Assembly: GCF_021462265.1 (NCBI RefSeq)
Contig: NZ_JAJONF010000018.1
Span: 121,810 to 185,809 of the forward strand
Direction: 5' to 3'
From: Streptomyces shenzhenensis
Lineage (GTDB): Bacteria; Actinomycetota; Actinomycetes; Streptomycetales; Streptomycetaceae
Length of the DNA: 64,000 nucleotides
Shown: piece after piece, positions 47,713-56,431 of the stretch
Layout: each line of letters begins with the position of its first letter
Position numbering within the stretch: position 1 is the first letter of the stretch
The notes under the pieces: generated by a model
What the model saw: only the letters and a program-made list of their open reading frames with translations
Database searches by the model: none
Told to the model about the DNA's origin: nothing
Translations under genes and position numbers: made by a program

Positions 47713-47988
47713 GCGGGCGTTTCTCCCGTCAGGCTCCCGGGCGCCGCGCCTGGTCCGGCGTCGATCGGTTCGAGCGACCGCCGGTGACGTCCGCGGCTCG
47801 CGCGGTGCGCGGTGCCGCCGTGTGGGGCGCGGGCGCCGCACAGGAGCTCTCTGTGTCCTGTCTCGCCGGTTCCGTACGCATTGTCGCGGACGGCCTGGCG
47901 AAAGTCTTCTGGTCAATGCGCTGCCCGACCCAGGTGGCTCCCGAGTACGAGGGCTGCGCTACGGCGTACGTCCTTCGCGGGACCTTCC

Positions 47989-48753
47989 CTACGCCGGCGC
48001 CGTCGCGGCGGCAGTCGGTTCGGCCTTCGAGAGGGCCTCCGCTGCCTCGCGGTCGGGCGCGAGCGGGTCGGTCACCGTGCCGGTCTCTTCATCGAGCAGC
48101 CCCTGCGCCAGCCTGGTCACCGCTGCGGGGACCGGCGGCGCCAGGTCGGCCACGGCGCGGAGACCGGACAGGACGTCGTCGGGTCGTACGGCAGGCGTCA
48201 CGTGCCGAACAACCAGCCGCAGTATCGCACAGGGCTGGTCGCTCGGCCTATCAGCCGTTTCACTCTGTGTTTCAAGTCGTACGACGGCGGGGCGGGCGTC
48301 GAAGGTGCGGACGCCGTTCTTGGTGGTGCGCTGGACCTCGACGGACCCGGCGGCGTTGAACACCGCGACGGCCTTCTCTGCCTCCGCGGGGTCCTGGCCG
48401 GTCAGCCGCAACTCCCACACGGAGGCGGTGAGCCGGTCGGCCAATCCGGACGTGTGCGCCTCGACCGCGTCGACGATGTCGAGCCCGGTGGGCAGGGACT
48501 CGTCGAGGAGGGCGCGCAGCCGCTCCGGGTCGCGGTGTGCGGTGAGCGCGATCTCCAGGTACTCCGCCTCGCTGCCCGTGCCGGTGGGTGCGGCATTGGC
48601 GTACGACACCTTCGGGTGCGGTGTGAACCCCGCCGAGTACGCCATCGGCACCTCGGCGCGGCGCAGCGCACGCTCGAAGGCGCGCTGGAAGTCTCGGTGG
48701 CTGGTGAACCGGAGGCGGCCGCGCTTGGTGTAGCGCAGTCGGATGCGCTGCAC
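47989..48753 (-). CDS. TIGR03936/DUF2344 family protein
   Basis: The domain starts at QRIRLRYTKRGRLRFTSHRD and includes MAYSAGFTPHPKVSYANA and EYLEIAL. Members usually accompany a radical-SAM protein (TIGR03960) and lie beside rne; the partner is not adjacent here, where a repetitive membrane protein intervenes. The start is uncertain. GTG at 48753 fits the domain start but has no clear ribosome-binding site, and the frame is open upstream. The function is unknown, perhaps RNA modification. The 276 bp between this gene and rne hold no other gene. Confidence 0.82.
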   Translation of the reverse strand: MQRIRLRYTKRGRLRFTSHRDFQRAFERALRRAEVPMAYSAGFTPHPKVSYANAAPTGTGSEAEYLEIALTAHRDPERLRALLDESLPTGLDIVDAVEAHTSGLADRLTASVWELRLTGQDPAEAEKAVAVFNAAGSVEVQRTTKNGVRTFDARPAVVRLETQSETADRPSDQPCAILRLVVRHVTPAVRPDDVLSGLRAVADLAPPVPAAVTRLAQGLLDEETGTVTDPLAPDREAAEALSKAEPTAAATAPA

Positions 48754-48931
48754 CGCGGGTGCGGGCGGCGGGCCTTCGGGCTGTCGCTTGCCCAGTGTCG
48801 TCAGTCCTTCGTGGTTCTCGCGAATCCCGTCAATCTCGTCATCTCGTCGATCTCGTGATTTCCGCGATTCTCGTGATGTTCGTACGAACAGCCGTGGTGG
48901 CGCGTCGGCCGTACGGCTGCGTACTGCTCTA

Positions 48932-49798
48932 TCAGTCAAGAGTACGTGTGTCGCGGCCGACGGGTTCCCGTCGGTCCGCGGAGGCCGGCCGGGCGGGGGC
49001 GCCGAAGAGGGCACGGCGGAGGTCGGCGCGGGCCTGGCGGACGGTTCGGCCGATCGCACGGGCGGCGCGGCCGATCGCGCGGGCCGCCTGGGCGGCCGGG
49101 CGCAGGACGAGGTCGCGTACGACGTGTCCGACCGGGGTGAGGACGGTCCGGTACACCCAGCGGGCGGGCTCCAGGAAGATCCACCGGAAGAGGGTCCCGA
49201 GAACCCGTCCGACGGCACGTGCGAGGTACCCGGCGGCCCGCCAGGCGTGGCCGAAGGCCTCCCCGGTCTCGCGCAGGACGACGGCGAGGACGCGGGCGAC
49301 CGGGGCGAGGATCCAGCGCCACAGGGCGAGGGCGGGCAGGACGAGGAGCACGCGCGCGGTCCAGTACAGGCCGACGGCGAGTATCCCGGCCACCCAGGCG
49401 ACGGCCTTCACGACCGCTGTCACGACGGGTGTGAGGAGCCGTACGAGCGCGTGGCCGAGCGGGGTGAGCACGCGCGCGTGGAGCCACCGCAGGGCGCGGC
49501 CGAGCGGAGTCAGCAGGTGGCGGTGGAGCCAGGTCAGCGGGACGACGAGGAGGGCGTGCAGGAGCACACCGACGGCGCGGCCGATGACACGGCCGGCCGG
49601 GGCGAGGACGTACTGCCACAGGAACCGTGCGACGGCGGCGAGGGCGTCCCAGAGCAGGCGTACCGGCAGCACTACCAGGAACACGACGATCCGCACGGGG
49701 ATCCTGATCGCGACGACCAGGCATCCCTCGGAGGGCTGCGGCTGCGCCCGCGTCTGCTGTGACTGTGTCGGCCGCTCGGGCCGCTTCTGCATGTCCAT
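48932..49798 (-). CDS. Repetitive multi-pass membrane protein, unknown
   Basis: The 288-residue protein is built almost entirely of hydrophobic or amphipathic helices with recurring motifs such as LTPLGRALRWLHARVLTPLG, LAPAGRVIGRAVG and LAPVARVLAVVL. The repeat pattern (x-L-x-P-x-G-x-A/V at about 20-30 residue spacing) suggests internal duplication. Arg between hydrophobic segments suggests re-entrant or membrane-surface helices. No family is recognised. The opposite strand is also open, but its codon pattern is not gene-like. Confidence 0.6.
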   Translation of the reverse strand: MDMQKRPERPTQSQQTRAQPQPSEGCLVVAIRIPVRIVVFLVVLPVRLLWDALAAVARFLWQYVLAPAGRVIGRAVGVLLHALLVVPLTWLHRHLLTPLGRALRWLHARVLTPLGHALVRLLTPVVTAVVKAVAWVAGILAVGLYWTARVLLVLPALALWRWILAPVARVLAVVLRETGEAFGHAWRAAGYLARAVGRVLGTLFRWIFLEPARWVYRTVLTPVGHVVRDLVLRPAAQAARAIGRAARAIGRTVRQARADLRRALFGAPARPASADRREPVGRDTRTLD

Positions 49799-49969
49799 GG
49801 CCGAAAAGACGCTATCGCGTCTCGCGCGGATGCGTTCGGCCGCCCTTGATCACCGTACGGCGGCGAGAAGGTAACGGTTGTCCCGCGCACGCCAATCTGG
49901 ATGGAATCGGCCACGTCGGCTTGATTTGCTAGGGAACCAATCGAGCCTTGATCCCCGGGGGGACGAGTA

Positions 49970-50323
49970 ATGAACTGGTACTTGGACGTACTGAAGAAGT
50001 ACGTGGCGTTCAGCGGACGCGCGCGCCGGCAGGAATATTGGATGTTCACGCTGATCAACCTGATCGTCGTGATCGTGCTGGCGGTTGTCGGCAACGCCAT
50101 CCACTTCGCCGCCCTCGCCGCGATCTACAACCTCGCGGTCCTGCTGCCCAGCCTCGGTGTCGCGGTCCGCCGCCTGCACGACACCGGCCGCTCGGGCTGG
50201 TTGATCCTGGTCGCCATCATCCCGCTGGTCGGCTGGATCTTCGTGCTCGTCTGGCTGGCCTCCGACGGCAAGCCGGAAGAGAACCAGTACGGCGTCAACC
50301 CGAAGTACGCGGCCGCCGCCTGA
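49970..50323 (+). CDS. DUF805 family membrane protein
   Basis: The 117-residue DUF805 protein starts MNWYLDVLKKYVAFSGRARR, with the characteristic FSGRARRQEYW motif, RRLHDTGRSGW and WLASDGKPEENQYG. It has three or four membrane segments. Function is unknown family-wide; phage- and stress-linked members exist. It is followed by a strong hairpin. Confidence 0.93.
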   Translation: MNWYLDVLKKYVAFSGRARRQEYWMFTLINLIVVIVLAVVGNAIHFAALAAIYNLAVLLPSLGVAVRRLHDTGRSGWLILVAIIPLVGWIFVLVWLASDGKPEENQYGVNPKYAAAA

Positions 50324-50336
50324 CCCGCGGTCACCC

Positions 50337-50370
50337 CGAAGGCCCGCCGGAACCCTCCGGCGGGCCTTCG
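50337..50370 (+). terminator. Hairpin terminator of DUF805 gene
   Basis: Perfect 14-bp arms (CGAAGGCCCGCCGG / CCGGCGGGCCTTCG) with a 6-nt loop lie 13 bp after the stop. Confidence 0.85.
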
Positions 50371-50407
50371 CTGTACGGCGGGCCACTGTGCGCCCACGCC
50401 CGTATGC

Positions 50408-50447
50408 GCTACGCGGCTACGCGGCTACGCGGCTACGCGGCTACGCG
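50408..50447. repeat. Five tandem copies of GCTACGCG
   Basis: An 8-bp unit is repeated five times without error and overlaps the stop codon of the adjacent minus-strand gene. It looks like a slippage-prone microsatellite. Confidence 0.9.
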
Positions 50448-50908
50448 ACGGACGACAATTTCCTCCTGTTGCGTTCGGTCTGGAGGTGCAGGACCAGGAA
50501 GAGGACGCGCAGCAGGTCGTCGGGCAGGGCGTGCAGGTCATCGGGCAGGACGACGCGGCGGGGCCGGCTGCCCAGCAGGTCGTACTCGACGCCGAGCGGG
50601 CCGATCCCGCGCGCCAGGCCGCTCAGCCTGGGGTGGTCGATCGGGTACGGCCCGATGCGCCGCGGGATCCCGGACCAGGCGGTGCAGTCGACGTCCCAGG
50701 TCCCGAACGTCCGGGGAACGCTGCCCAGGCGGCCGTAGCCGATCTCGATGTCGCCGATTCGGCGCAGCCGGCTGCCCAGCAGGTCGTACTCCAGCGGATG
50801 CGGTCCGAGCGCGCGGGGCCGCCCGCCCCACCGGCCGTAGTCGATCTCGGTCTCCCCGATGCTGCGCAGCCGACCGCCGAGCAGGTCGTACCCCAGTTCC
50901 AGTTCCAT
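50441..50908 (-). CDS. Protein with YDLLGSRxRRIG repeats, unknown
   Basis: Start ATG at 50908 has GGGGAG upstream; the frame is open further back. The 155-residue protein repeats a roughly 20-residue unit: LGYDLLGGRLRSIGETEIDY, EYDLLGSRLRRIGDIEIGY, GIPRRIGPYPIDH, EYDLLGSRPRRV. This looks like an irregular beta-solenoid or beta-propeller strand array. It ends with a Leu-rich helix (LRVLFLVLHLQTE). I recognise no family. The 3' end runs into the GCTACGCG microsatellite, so its C-terminus may vary between strains. Confidence 0.65.
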   Translation of the reverse strand: MELELGYDLLGGRLRSIGETEIDYGRWGGRPRALGPHPLEYDLLGSRLRRIGDIEIGYGRLGSVPRTFGTWDVDCTAWSGIPRRIGPYPIDHPRLSGLARGIGPLGVEYDLLGSRPRRVVLPDDLHALPDDLLRVLFLVLHLQTERNRRKLSSVA

Positions 50909-51067
50909 GTCCGCCAGCTCCCCCGCCGTGCACCGGTGTTCGGTTTTCCTGATTGTGCGGCCGGTCCGGCTCGGCTTCCATGGCGGTGGTGTCACGGTTT
51001 CGTCCGCGGCGCCCGGGAGTCCCGGTCCGCGGAACCAAGGCCGCTCGATGCCGCCGCTGGGGCGTCC

Positions 51068-51331
51068 TCACCCCTCGCGGACGGTCCCCCCGTCCCCGCG
51101 GCGCGGAAGGACACCGGCGGCGACGAGGGTGTCGTACAGCCGCTGCTGTTCCGCGTCGAGGCCGGAGTACAGCATGTCGTACGCCTCCTCCTCGCCCCGC
51201 ACCATCGCGACGGGGTCCCAGTCGTCGCCGAGCGCCGCCATGACGTGCGCCCGGCGGGTCATCTCGTGACCGGTGAGGTCGACGGAGAACTCGACCGGCT
51301 CGGCGGGGCGGGAGGCATCTTTCTCGGACAT
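51068..51331 (-). CDS. Small conserved actinobacterial protein
   Basis: The 87-residue protein contains FSVDLTGHEMTRRAHVMAAL, DDWDPVAMVRGEEEAYDMLY and SGLDAEQQRLYDTLVAAGVLP. I recall this as a small Streptomyces family (possibly DUF6400) without known function. It is soluble and probably all-helical. The start at 51331 is preceded by AT-rich sequence. Confidence 0.7.
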   Translation of the reverse strand: MSEKDASRPAEPVEFSVDLTGHEMTRRAHVMAALGDDWDPVAMVRGEEEAYDMLYSGLDAEQQRLYDTLVAAGVLPRRGDGGTVREG

Positions 51332-51436
51332 ATAACCGAATTTAGGTACGCCGAACGGGTGACGACAAGAGCTCGTGGGGCACGTCACAGCAGGTCGGAA
51401 GGGTTCGGAGGGGTGGCGGCCCGGCCCGCGCCGGGG

Positions 51437-52045
51437 TCACGAGGGCGGTTCGGTGCCGGCCTGCTCGCTCACCAGGTACCGCGCGTACCAGGCGGGCCAG
51501 TCGGGGTCCTCGCCACCGGTGCGTGCCTCGTGCTCGCCGTGCGCCGCCGCGGCCCGGCGCAGGGCGGCTTCCAGGTCGTCGGCCGAGGAGAACGTGGTGA
51601 CCGCGGGGTCGAGCCGCCCCGGCAGCCTGGTGGTGACCTCCTGGAGGAGCCAGCCGTTGCCGTCCGGGTCGCTGAACGACAGGAAGGAGCCGTAACTGCC
51701 GTCGGGTCCGGCCACCCGGGCGTCGGCGCCGGCGTGGTGGAAGACCCCACCGGCGTCGTGGAACACGTGGCTGGGGTCGGCGCCGTGCCGGGCCAGTTCG
51801 TCGTGGGCGGCCTTGATGTCGTCGACGACCAGGTGCAGGCCCTGCGCCGAGCCGGGAGCCTGGTCGGTGACCGACGAGCCGAAGATGACCGAGGCCGGGG
51901 AGCCGGGCGGGGTCACCTGCACCACCCGGAAGTCCCCGTCGCCGGCGACATCCGCGTCGAGCCGCCAGCCCAGCGTGGTGTAGAAGTCCTTGGCCCGGTC
52001 GACGTCTGCCACCGGCACCACGACTACCTCCAGTTTCATGTCCAT
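51437..52045 (-). CDS. VOC/glyoxalase family protein
   Basis: The 202-residue protein has one vicinal-oxygen-chelate module: KLEVVVVPVADVDRAKDFYT, VIFGSSVTD, GLHLVVDDIKAAHDEL and SFSDPDGNGWLLQE with the metal-binding Glu. An extra 60-residue helical tail (AALRRAAAAHGEHEART...) follows. It may be a dioxygenase, isomerase or antibiotic-binding protein; the substrate is unknown. It is followed upstream by an SDR gene in the same direction. Confidence 0.88.
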   Translation of the reverse strand: MDMKLEVVVVPVADVDRAKDFYTTLGWRLDADVAGDGDFRVVQVTPPGSPASVIFGSSVTDQAPGSAQGLHLVVDDIKAAHDELARHGADPSHVFHDAGGVFHHAGADARVAGPDGSYGSFLSFSDPDGNGWLLQEVTTRLPGRLDPAVTTFSSADDLEAALRRAAAAHGEHEARTGGEDPDWPAWYARYLVSEQAGTEPPS

Positions 52046-52091
52046 TGCCTGTGCCTCCCGTCTCCCCGTCTCGTGGAAATGCGGGCTGCGG

Positions 52092-52841
52092 TCAGTGCGC
52101 GAGCAGCTGCTGGCCGCCGTCGATGTCGTAAGTGGCTCCGGTGAGGGCGCCGTTGACCATGATGTGCACGGCGAGAGCCGCGACGTCCGCCGGGCCGACG
52201 ACCCGGCCGATGGGCAGTGTCCTGCGCAACTCCTCGCGCCGCGCCTCCAGCTGGTCGCCGAGGAGGGTGGCGGACAGGGGGGTGTCCACGAACCCGGCCG
52301 CGATGAGGTTGACCCGGACCGGGGCGGCCTCCAGCGCCAGGTTGGCGGTGAGCGCCGGCAGCGCCGCGGTGACCGCGCCCATCACGGCCATCCCCGGTGC
52401 GGGCCGCCGGCCGCCCGTGCCGCCGATGAACAACAGCGTTCCCCCGGCCCTGACCTTCTGACGGCCGGCCCGCGCCACCGCCAGCATCATCGCGATCCGC
52501 CCGCCGAAGTCCCGGGCGGCGTCGGTGAGATCGAGTTCGCTGAGCGGGGTGTACGACGGGCTGCCCGCCGTCACCAGCACGTGGTCGACCCGCCCCGGCA
52601 GCTCCCCGAGGAAGCGCTCCAGGTGCGCGGTGTCCTGGGCGTCGAGCACGGCCGTGCCCAGCGGGCGCAGTTCGTCCGCGGCCCGTCGCAGACGCTCGGC
52701 GTTCCGCGCCACGAGCACCACGTCACCGCCGGCGGTCCGCACCTGCCGCGCCGTCTCCAGGCCGATGCCGGCGCTGCCGCCCACCACGACGACCGTCTGC
52801 CCGGCCAGTTCGCCGTGCGCCGCGCTCAACTCAGCAGCCAT
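52092..52841 (-). CDS. SDR family oxidoreductase
   Basis: Start ATG at 52841 is set by a strong GGAGGAGG site. The 249-residue protein has the Rossmann motif VVVVGGSAGIGLETA and a shortened active-site region. The usual YxxxK is not obvious: where it is expected the sequence reads APGMAVMGAVTAALPALTAN, so the catalytic Tyr/Lys pair appears missing. The C-terminus GATYDIDGGQQLL is typical. It may be an atypical or non-catalytic SDR. It stands between VOC and isochorismatase-like genes on one strand. Confidence 0.86.
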   Translation of the reverse strand: MAAELSAAHGELAGQTVVVVGGSAGIGLETARQVRTAGGDVVLVARNAERLRRAADELRPLGTAVLDAQDTAHLERFLGELPGRVDHVLVTAGSPSYTPLSELDLTDAARDFGGRIAMMLAVARAGRQKVRAGGTLLFIGGTGGRRPAPGMAVMGAVTAALPALTANLALEAAPVRVNLIAAGFVDTPLSATLLGDQLEARREELRRTLPIGRVVGPADVAALAVHIMVNGALTGATYDIDGGQQLLAH

Positions 52842-52889
52842 GACCGCCTCCTCCGCCGGCACCGCCCACCTCGCGGGCCCGGCCGGCCG

Positions 52890-53537
52890 TTACCGGGAGC
52901 CCTCGCCGTTCCCGCCGTCCACGAGGCCGACGAACTCGTCGGCGGTGAGCACGGCGTGGGCGTACAGGGGCGCGTTGAGGTCGAACGTCGCTGTCATCTC
53001 CTCCCATCCGAGGGAGCCGATGGCGTCCCGGACGAGGGTCACGTGGTAGCCCAGCTCCTGCCCGAAGCGGGCGGTGGTGTCGACGCAGGTGTTGGCCCGC
53101 ATGCCGATGAGCACGATCTTCCGGACACCGTGCTGCTTGAGCATGAAGTCGAGGTCGGTGTTGGCGAAACCGCTGGAGGCCCAGTGCTGCCGTACGACGA
53201 TCTCGTCCTGCCGCGGCCGGAAGTCGGGATGCCACTCGGCCCCCCAGCTGCCCTCCGCGAACGTCTGGTCGGCAGCGATGCGCCGCTGGGTCGGCGACAG
53301 GTACTCCCAGGTGCGGTAGTCGCCCGGTGTCGTGCGGTGGTGCGGCACGATGAAGACACGGAGCCCCCGGGCACGGGCCGTCGCCAGGACGACACGCATG
53401 TGGTCGAGCAGCCCGACGCGCTCCGCCACCGTCTTCGCCCGGGGCCACAGTTTTCCGCCGTCGGACAGGAAGTCGTTGTACGGGTCGACGATCAGCAGAG
53501 CGGTTTCGTCCGGGGAGTACCGCGCTTCACAGGTCAT
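52890..53537 (-). CDS. Isochorismatase-family cysteine hydrolase
   Basis: The 215-residue alpha/beta hydrolase of the isochorismatase-like group has the catalytic Asp in ALLIVDPYNDFL, Lys about residue 126 region (QDEIVVRQHWASSGFANTDL, where the family's Lys is expected), and the nucleophilic Cys in IGMRANTCVDTTARFG. The family Lys is replaced by Arg or Gln in that stretch, so activity is uncertain. Possible reactions are amide or enol-ether hydrolysis. It is the first gene of the three-gene run with the SDR and VOC genes. Confidence 0.85.
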   Translation of the reverse strand: MTCEARYSPDETALLIVDPYNDFLSDGGKLWPRAKTVAERVGLLDHMRVVLATARARGLRVFIVPHHRTTPGDYRTWEYLSPTQRRIAADQTFAEGSWGAEWHPDFRPRQDEIVVRQHWASSGFANTDLDFMLKQHGVRKIVLIGMRANTCVDTTARFGQELGYHVTLVRDAIGSLGWEEMTATFDLNAPLYAHAVLTADEFVGLVDGGNGEGSR

Positions 53538-53751
53538 GGAAGGTCCCGACTGGCCGACGAGGGGACCGTGCTCCCCGCCACGGCCACCCGACTGAGAAAC
53601 CTCAGTCTGTCACCGGCCCGGCGGAACGGCATCCGGGCACCGGGGCTGCCGGGGCTGCCGGGGCGCACCCGACACCGCGCAGCGGATCAGGCCGCCATCT
53701 CCGAAATGCCGCGGTGAACCGTAAGGAGGAACGGCGCTGGAGGCGACTGCC

Positions 53752-54096
53752 ATGGCGGACACTGTCGCGGACCCCGGCGCGGACCCCGACACGGGCAGCC
53801 GTGCGGGCAGCCGTGCGCGGGATGCCGACGCGGTGATACTGGACGCCCTGTTGAGCTGCCAGGAGCTGGCCGAGGTGCTCGTGCCGGGGTTCGCCGACGC
53901 CTCGATCTCCGACGTGACCGATGAGGGGCGGGGCGGGCCTGCCCCTTGCGGCGGAGCTCAGCGTGCGGAAAGTTCCCGGCGCGGCGCCGCCTCATGGGAG
54001 CAGAGGGCGCCCCTCCTGCGCTGCCCCGATGTGCTCCGGCTTCAGCGCCTCTTCGCCGTACCGCGCGACAAACGCACGCACGCGCCCGAGGGGTGA
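53752..54096 (+). pseudogene. Truncated sensor/phosphatase fragment
   Basis: Only residues about 23-55 look like protein (ADAVILDALLSCQELAEVLV, PGFADASISDVTDE). They resemble the start of the GAF-type domain found in Streptomyces SpoIIE-family phosphatases. After DVTDE the frame becomes Ser/Arg-rich and loses coding character, so this is probably a decayed gene start. Confidence 0.4.
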
Positions 54097-54186
54097 GTCC
54101 GGCGGGGGCGGCTCCTCACTCACCGCGCCGCCGAGGATCAGGGCGCCGAAGGCGGCACCTACGTCTTGCGGGTCGTCCATGTCCAT
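53992..54186 (-). CDS. Small hypothetical protein (64 aa)
   Basis: The ORF MDMDDPQDVGAAFGALILGG continues with a Pro-rich turn and RVRAFVARYGEEALKPEHIG, which looks like a genuine amphipathic helix. No ribosome-binding site is clear and it overlaps the decayed fragment on the other strand. Function unknown. Confidence 0.45.
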   Translation of the reverse strand: MDMDDPQDVGAAFGALILGGAVSEEPPPPDSPLGRVRAFVARYGEEALKPEHIGAAQEGRPLLP

Positions 54187-54209
54187 GCGAGGAGGGTAGG
54201 CCGAGGGTC

Positions 54210-54368
54210 TTACAGCCGGCCGAGCGAGGCTTGTCCGCGGCGCCGGGGGTAGGTCCTCCCGGCCCAGGTCACGATCGCGCTCCCCGGTTCCTCGCGGGTG
54301 GCCCACGCCCGACGGTCGAGGACGTTCTTCTGCGGCAGGCTGAAGAAGGTATCGCCGACCTGGGAATC
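54210..54368 (-). pseudogene. IS3-family transposase (OrfB) C-terminal remnant
   Basis: The frame encodes SQVGDTFFSLPQKNVLDRR, AWATREEPGSAIVTWAGRTY and PRRRGQASLGRL, which aligns with the end of IS3-type OrfB (typically ESFFSLLQKNVLDRRRW...TYHRRRRQ...LGRLTP). The first two-thirds of the integrase domain are absent and no terminal repeats are visible. It marks an old insertion. The surrounding 54187-54549 contains nothing else I recognise. Confidence 0.7.
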
Positions 54369-54549
54369 CGTAGGGGGCGCGAAAGGCCGGCCCCCTTCGG
54401 ATTCATGCCTCGTCGGGACTCCCCCCCCCAGCGCCTGCGACGCGTACACACGGTGGCCGCATCGGCGGCCTGCGACACGGCGTGATCGACGCACAGAACC
54501 TGCCGTCGCCGAGGGACGGAGGAGCACATCCGGGCGCGCCGAGAGTGGA

Positions 54550-55245
54550 TCACCTCGTGGTGGCGAGTTCGACGAGGTGCCGGGCCGTGCCGGCGGGATC
54601 GACGACCTGATGGAGATGCGCGCCGGGCAGGTGTGCCACACGCCAGCCGCGTTCGCGCGCCTCGGCGGCAAGACCGTCGTACGGAGGGCCGAACAGCAGG
54701 TAGGAACAGGGATGGTCGTCCCAGCCGTCGGGGACCGGGATGCGCTGCTCGTAGTAGGACAGCGGCAGGGTGGGCTGCTCTTCGACGATCGTCTGTCGCA
54801 TCGCCGGATCGGAGAACATGGGTGCCACGTCCGCCTCGTCCCACCAGTCGGTCCAGCGCGGCAGCCTGCCGTTCACGGCCATCGGACCGAGGAACTCCAG
54901 CAACTCCGGGGAGGCGACAGGGGTCGGCCCGACCAGGGCCGGCAGCGCGGCGTCGACGAAGATCGAGCCGGTCACCGGATGGTCCAGGCCCGAGCGGATC
55001 GCCGGGAGGAACAGGCCTGCGTTGCTGTGTACCACCAACGTGACGGGGCTGCCGGCCGGGACCTGCCGGAGGTCGTCGCGGACGGCACTGACGACGCGCG
55101 GCCAGAACGGCGGAGCACCAGCGCCGATGTGCAGCAGGGACGGCACCTGTACCCGGTGTCCCGCCACCGTCAGGTGTTCGGCCACGGGGCGCCAGGTCGA
55201 GGGGCCTACGGACGGACTGTGCACGAGAACGAAGATCGGCTGCAT
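54550..55245 (-). CDS. Alpha/beta hydrolase
   Basis: The 231-residue protein opens FVLVHSPSVGPSTWRPVAEH. The oxyanion His is followed by a nucleophile elbow VTLVVHSNAGLFLP, where HSNAG replaces the usual GHSxG. Asp/His candidates are DDHPCSYLLFG and LPGAHLHQVVDP. It belongs to the esterase-like group of small soluble hydrolases; substrate unknown. The 274 bp upstream to the LysR gene hold no gene. Confidence 0.85.
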   Translation of the reverse strand: MQPIFVLVHSPSVGPSTWRPVAEHLTVAGHRVQVPSLLHIGAGAPPFWPRVVSAVRDDLRQVPAGSPVTLVVHSNAGLFLPAIRSGLDHPVTGSIFVDAALPALVGPTPVASPELLEFLGPMAVNGRLPRWTDWWDEADVAPMFSDPAMRQTIVEEQPTLPLSYYEQRIPVPDGWDDHPCSYLLFGPPYDGLAAEARERGWRVAHLPGAHLHQVVDPAGTARHLVELATTR

Positions 55246-55519
55246 GGAACGATCCTGTCGGCCATGTCATCGGATCCGCGACAGTGTCGGCCGACAGCAG
55301 AACGCGTGACTTCTCAGCCGGCTGAAATCGCCACCAAGGCACACCACTTGTGCGCGGCCGCGGCAACCGCTGAAACTCGGTCGTGGCGTTGTGCGGCATG
55401 CGTATTACACGCCGCTCCGGGGCCGACGTGCCAAGACAGTGGCTCTCCATCGCGCTTACGCCGTCCTCCGAGCCTCCAGGACCGTCCGGACGAGCTCGCG
55501 CACATGAAACAAGGCGAGA

Positions 55520-56431
55520 TCATTCTTCGGGGCGGACACGCACCGCGATCCGGAGCAGTTCCTCGACCGCGCCGGTCAAAGGCCGGTCCTTCGGCCACAC
55601 CGCGCGCAGCCGCCTGTGCAGGTCCGTCCCCGTCACCGGGATCTCCACCATGCGCCCCTCAGCAAGGTCATCCTGGACCGTGACCGCGCTGAGCACCGCC
55701 GGACCGGCGCCTTCCACTACGGCGCTGCGCATGGCGGCATTGGCGTCCAAGACCATCAGAGGCCTGACCTGCTGGACACCCGCACCCGCGAGTACGCGCT
55801 CGAGCGTCTCGCGCGTGCCTGAACCTGCCTCACGGACGATGAGCCGGCTTTGGGCCAGCTCGGCCAGATCCACCGGCTCCCGCCGTCGTGCCCAGGGATG
55901 TTGCGGGGCGACCACGACAACCAGACGGTCGGTGCCCACCTGGCATGAGCTGAGCCCGGCCGGCACGTCGGGCGCTTCTGTGAACCCCAGGCTGATCTGA
56001 CCGCTCGCCACGAGGGCGGCAACCTGTTCGGAATTGGTCACCTTGAGGCTGACGCGGACATCGGGCGTGCGCCGCTGCAGCGTGCCGATCCAGCGCGGTA
56101 CGAAGTGTTCGGCCAGCGTCATGCTCGAGGCCAGGCGCAGGTCGACGGCGCGGTCGCCGCGCAGTGCCGCGACGCCCGTCATCAGCGAATCCACTTCGGC
56201 CAGCACCCGCCCCGCCCACTGACACACCGCCTTGCCCTCAACGGTCAGCACGGAGCCGCGGGTGTCGCGATTCACCAGCGTCAGCCCCAGGCGCCGTTCG
56301 AGCGAGGTGAGGCGCTTGCTGGCGGCGGGCTGGCTGATCCCCAGCCGCTCGGCGGCCTGACCGAGGCTGCCGAGTTCGGCCACCAATGTCAGCAACTGGA
56401 GGCTCCCGAGGTCGGGAGGCGACTGACTCAT
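55520..56431 (-). CDS. LysR-family transcriptional regulator
   Basis: Start ATG at 56431 (MSQSPPDLGSLQLL) gives 303 residues. The winged HTH is clear (LGSLGQAAERLGISQPAASKRLTSLERRLGL), followed by a two-lobed effector domain (AVDLRLASSMTLAEHFVPRW; IVREAGSGTRETLERVLAG). It would normally control a divergent gene; the divergent neighbour 398 bp away encodes a DUF4331 protein. The N-terminal extension in the open frame is not protein-like. Confidence 0.93.
   Translation of the reverse strand: MSQSPPDLGSLQLLTLVAELGSLGQAAERLGISQPAASKRLTSLERRLGLTLVNRDTRGSVLTVEGKAVCQWAGRVLAEVDSLMTGVAALRGDRAVDLRLASSMTLAEHFVPRWIGTLQRRTPDVRVSLKVTNSEQVAALVASGQISLGFTEAPDVPAGLSSCQVGTDRLVVVVAPQHPWARRREPVDLAELAQSRLIVREAGSGTRETLERVLAGAGVQQVRPLMVLDANAAMRSAVVEGAGPAVLSAVTVQDDLAEGRMVEIPVTGTDLHRRLRAVWPKDRPLTGAVEELLRIAVRVRPEE

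Noticed and set aside
44272..47787. 1171-codon open frame on the plus strand
   Set aside because: Antisense of rne; the Gly/Arg/Leu-rich product only mirrors the rne repeats.
48936..49724. Alternative Arg/Pro-rich minus-strand frame over the repetitive membrane protein
   Set aside because: It is a shifted frame of the hydrophobic ORF with implausible composition.
50408..50447. CRISPR-like array
   Set aside because: The 8-bp units are contiguous with no spacers; it is a microsatellite. No CRISPR array or cas gene is seen anywhere in the window.
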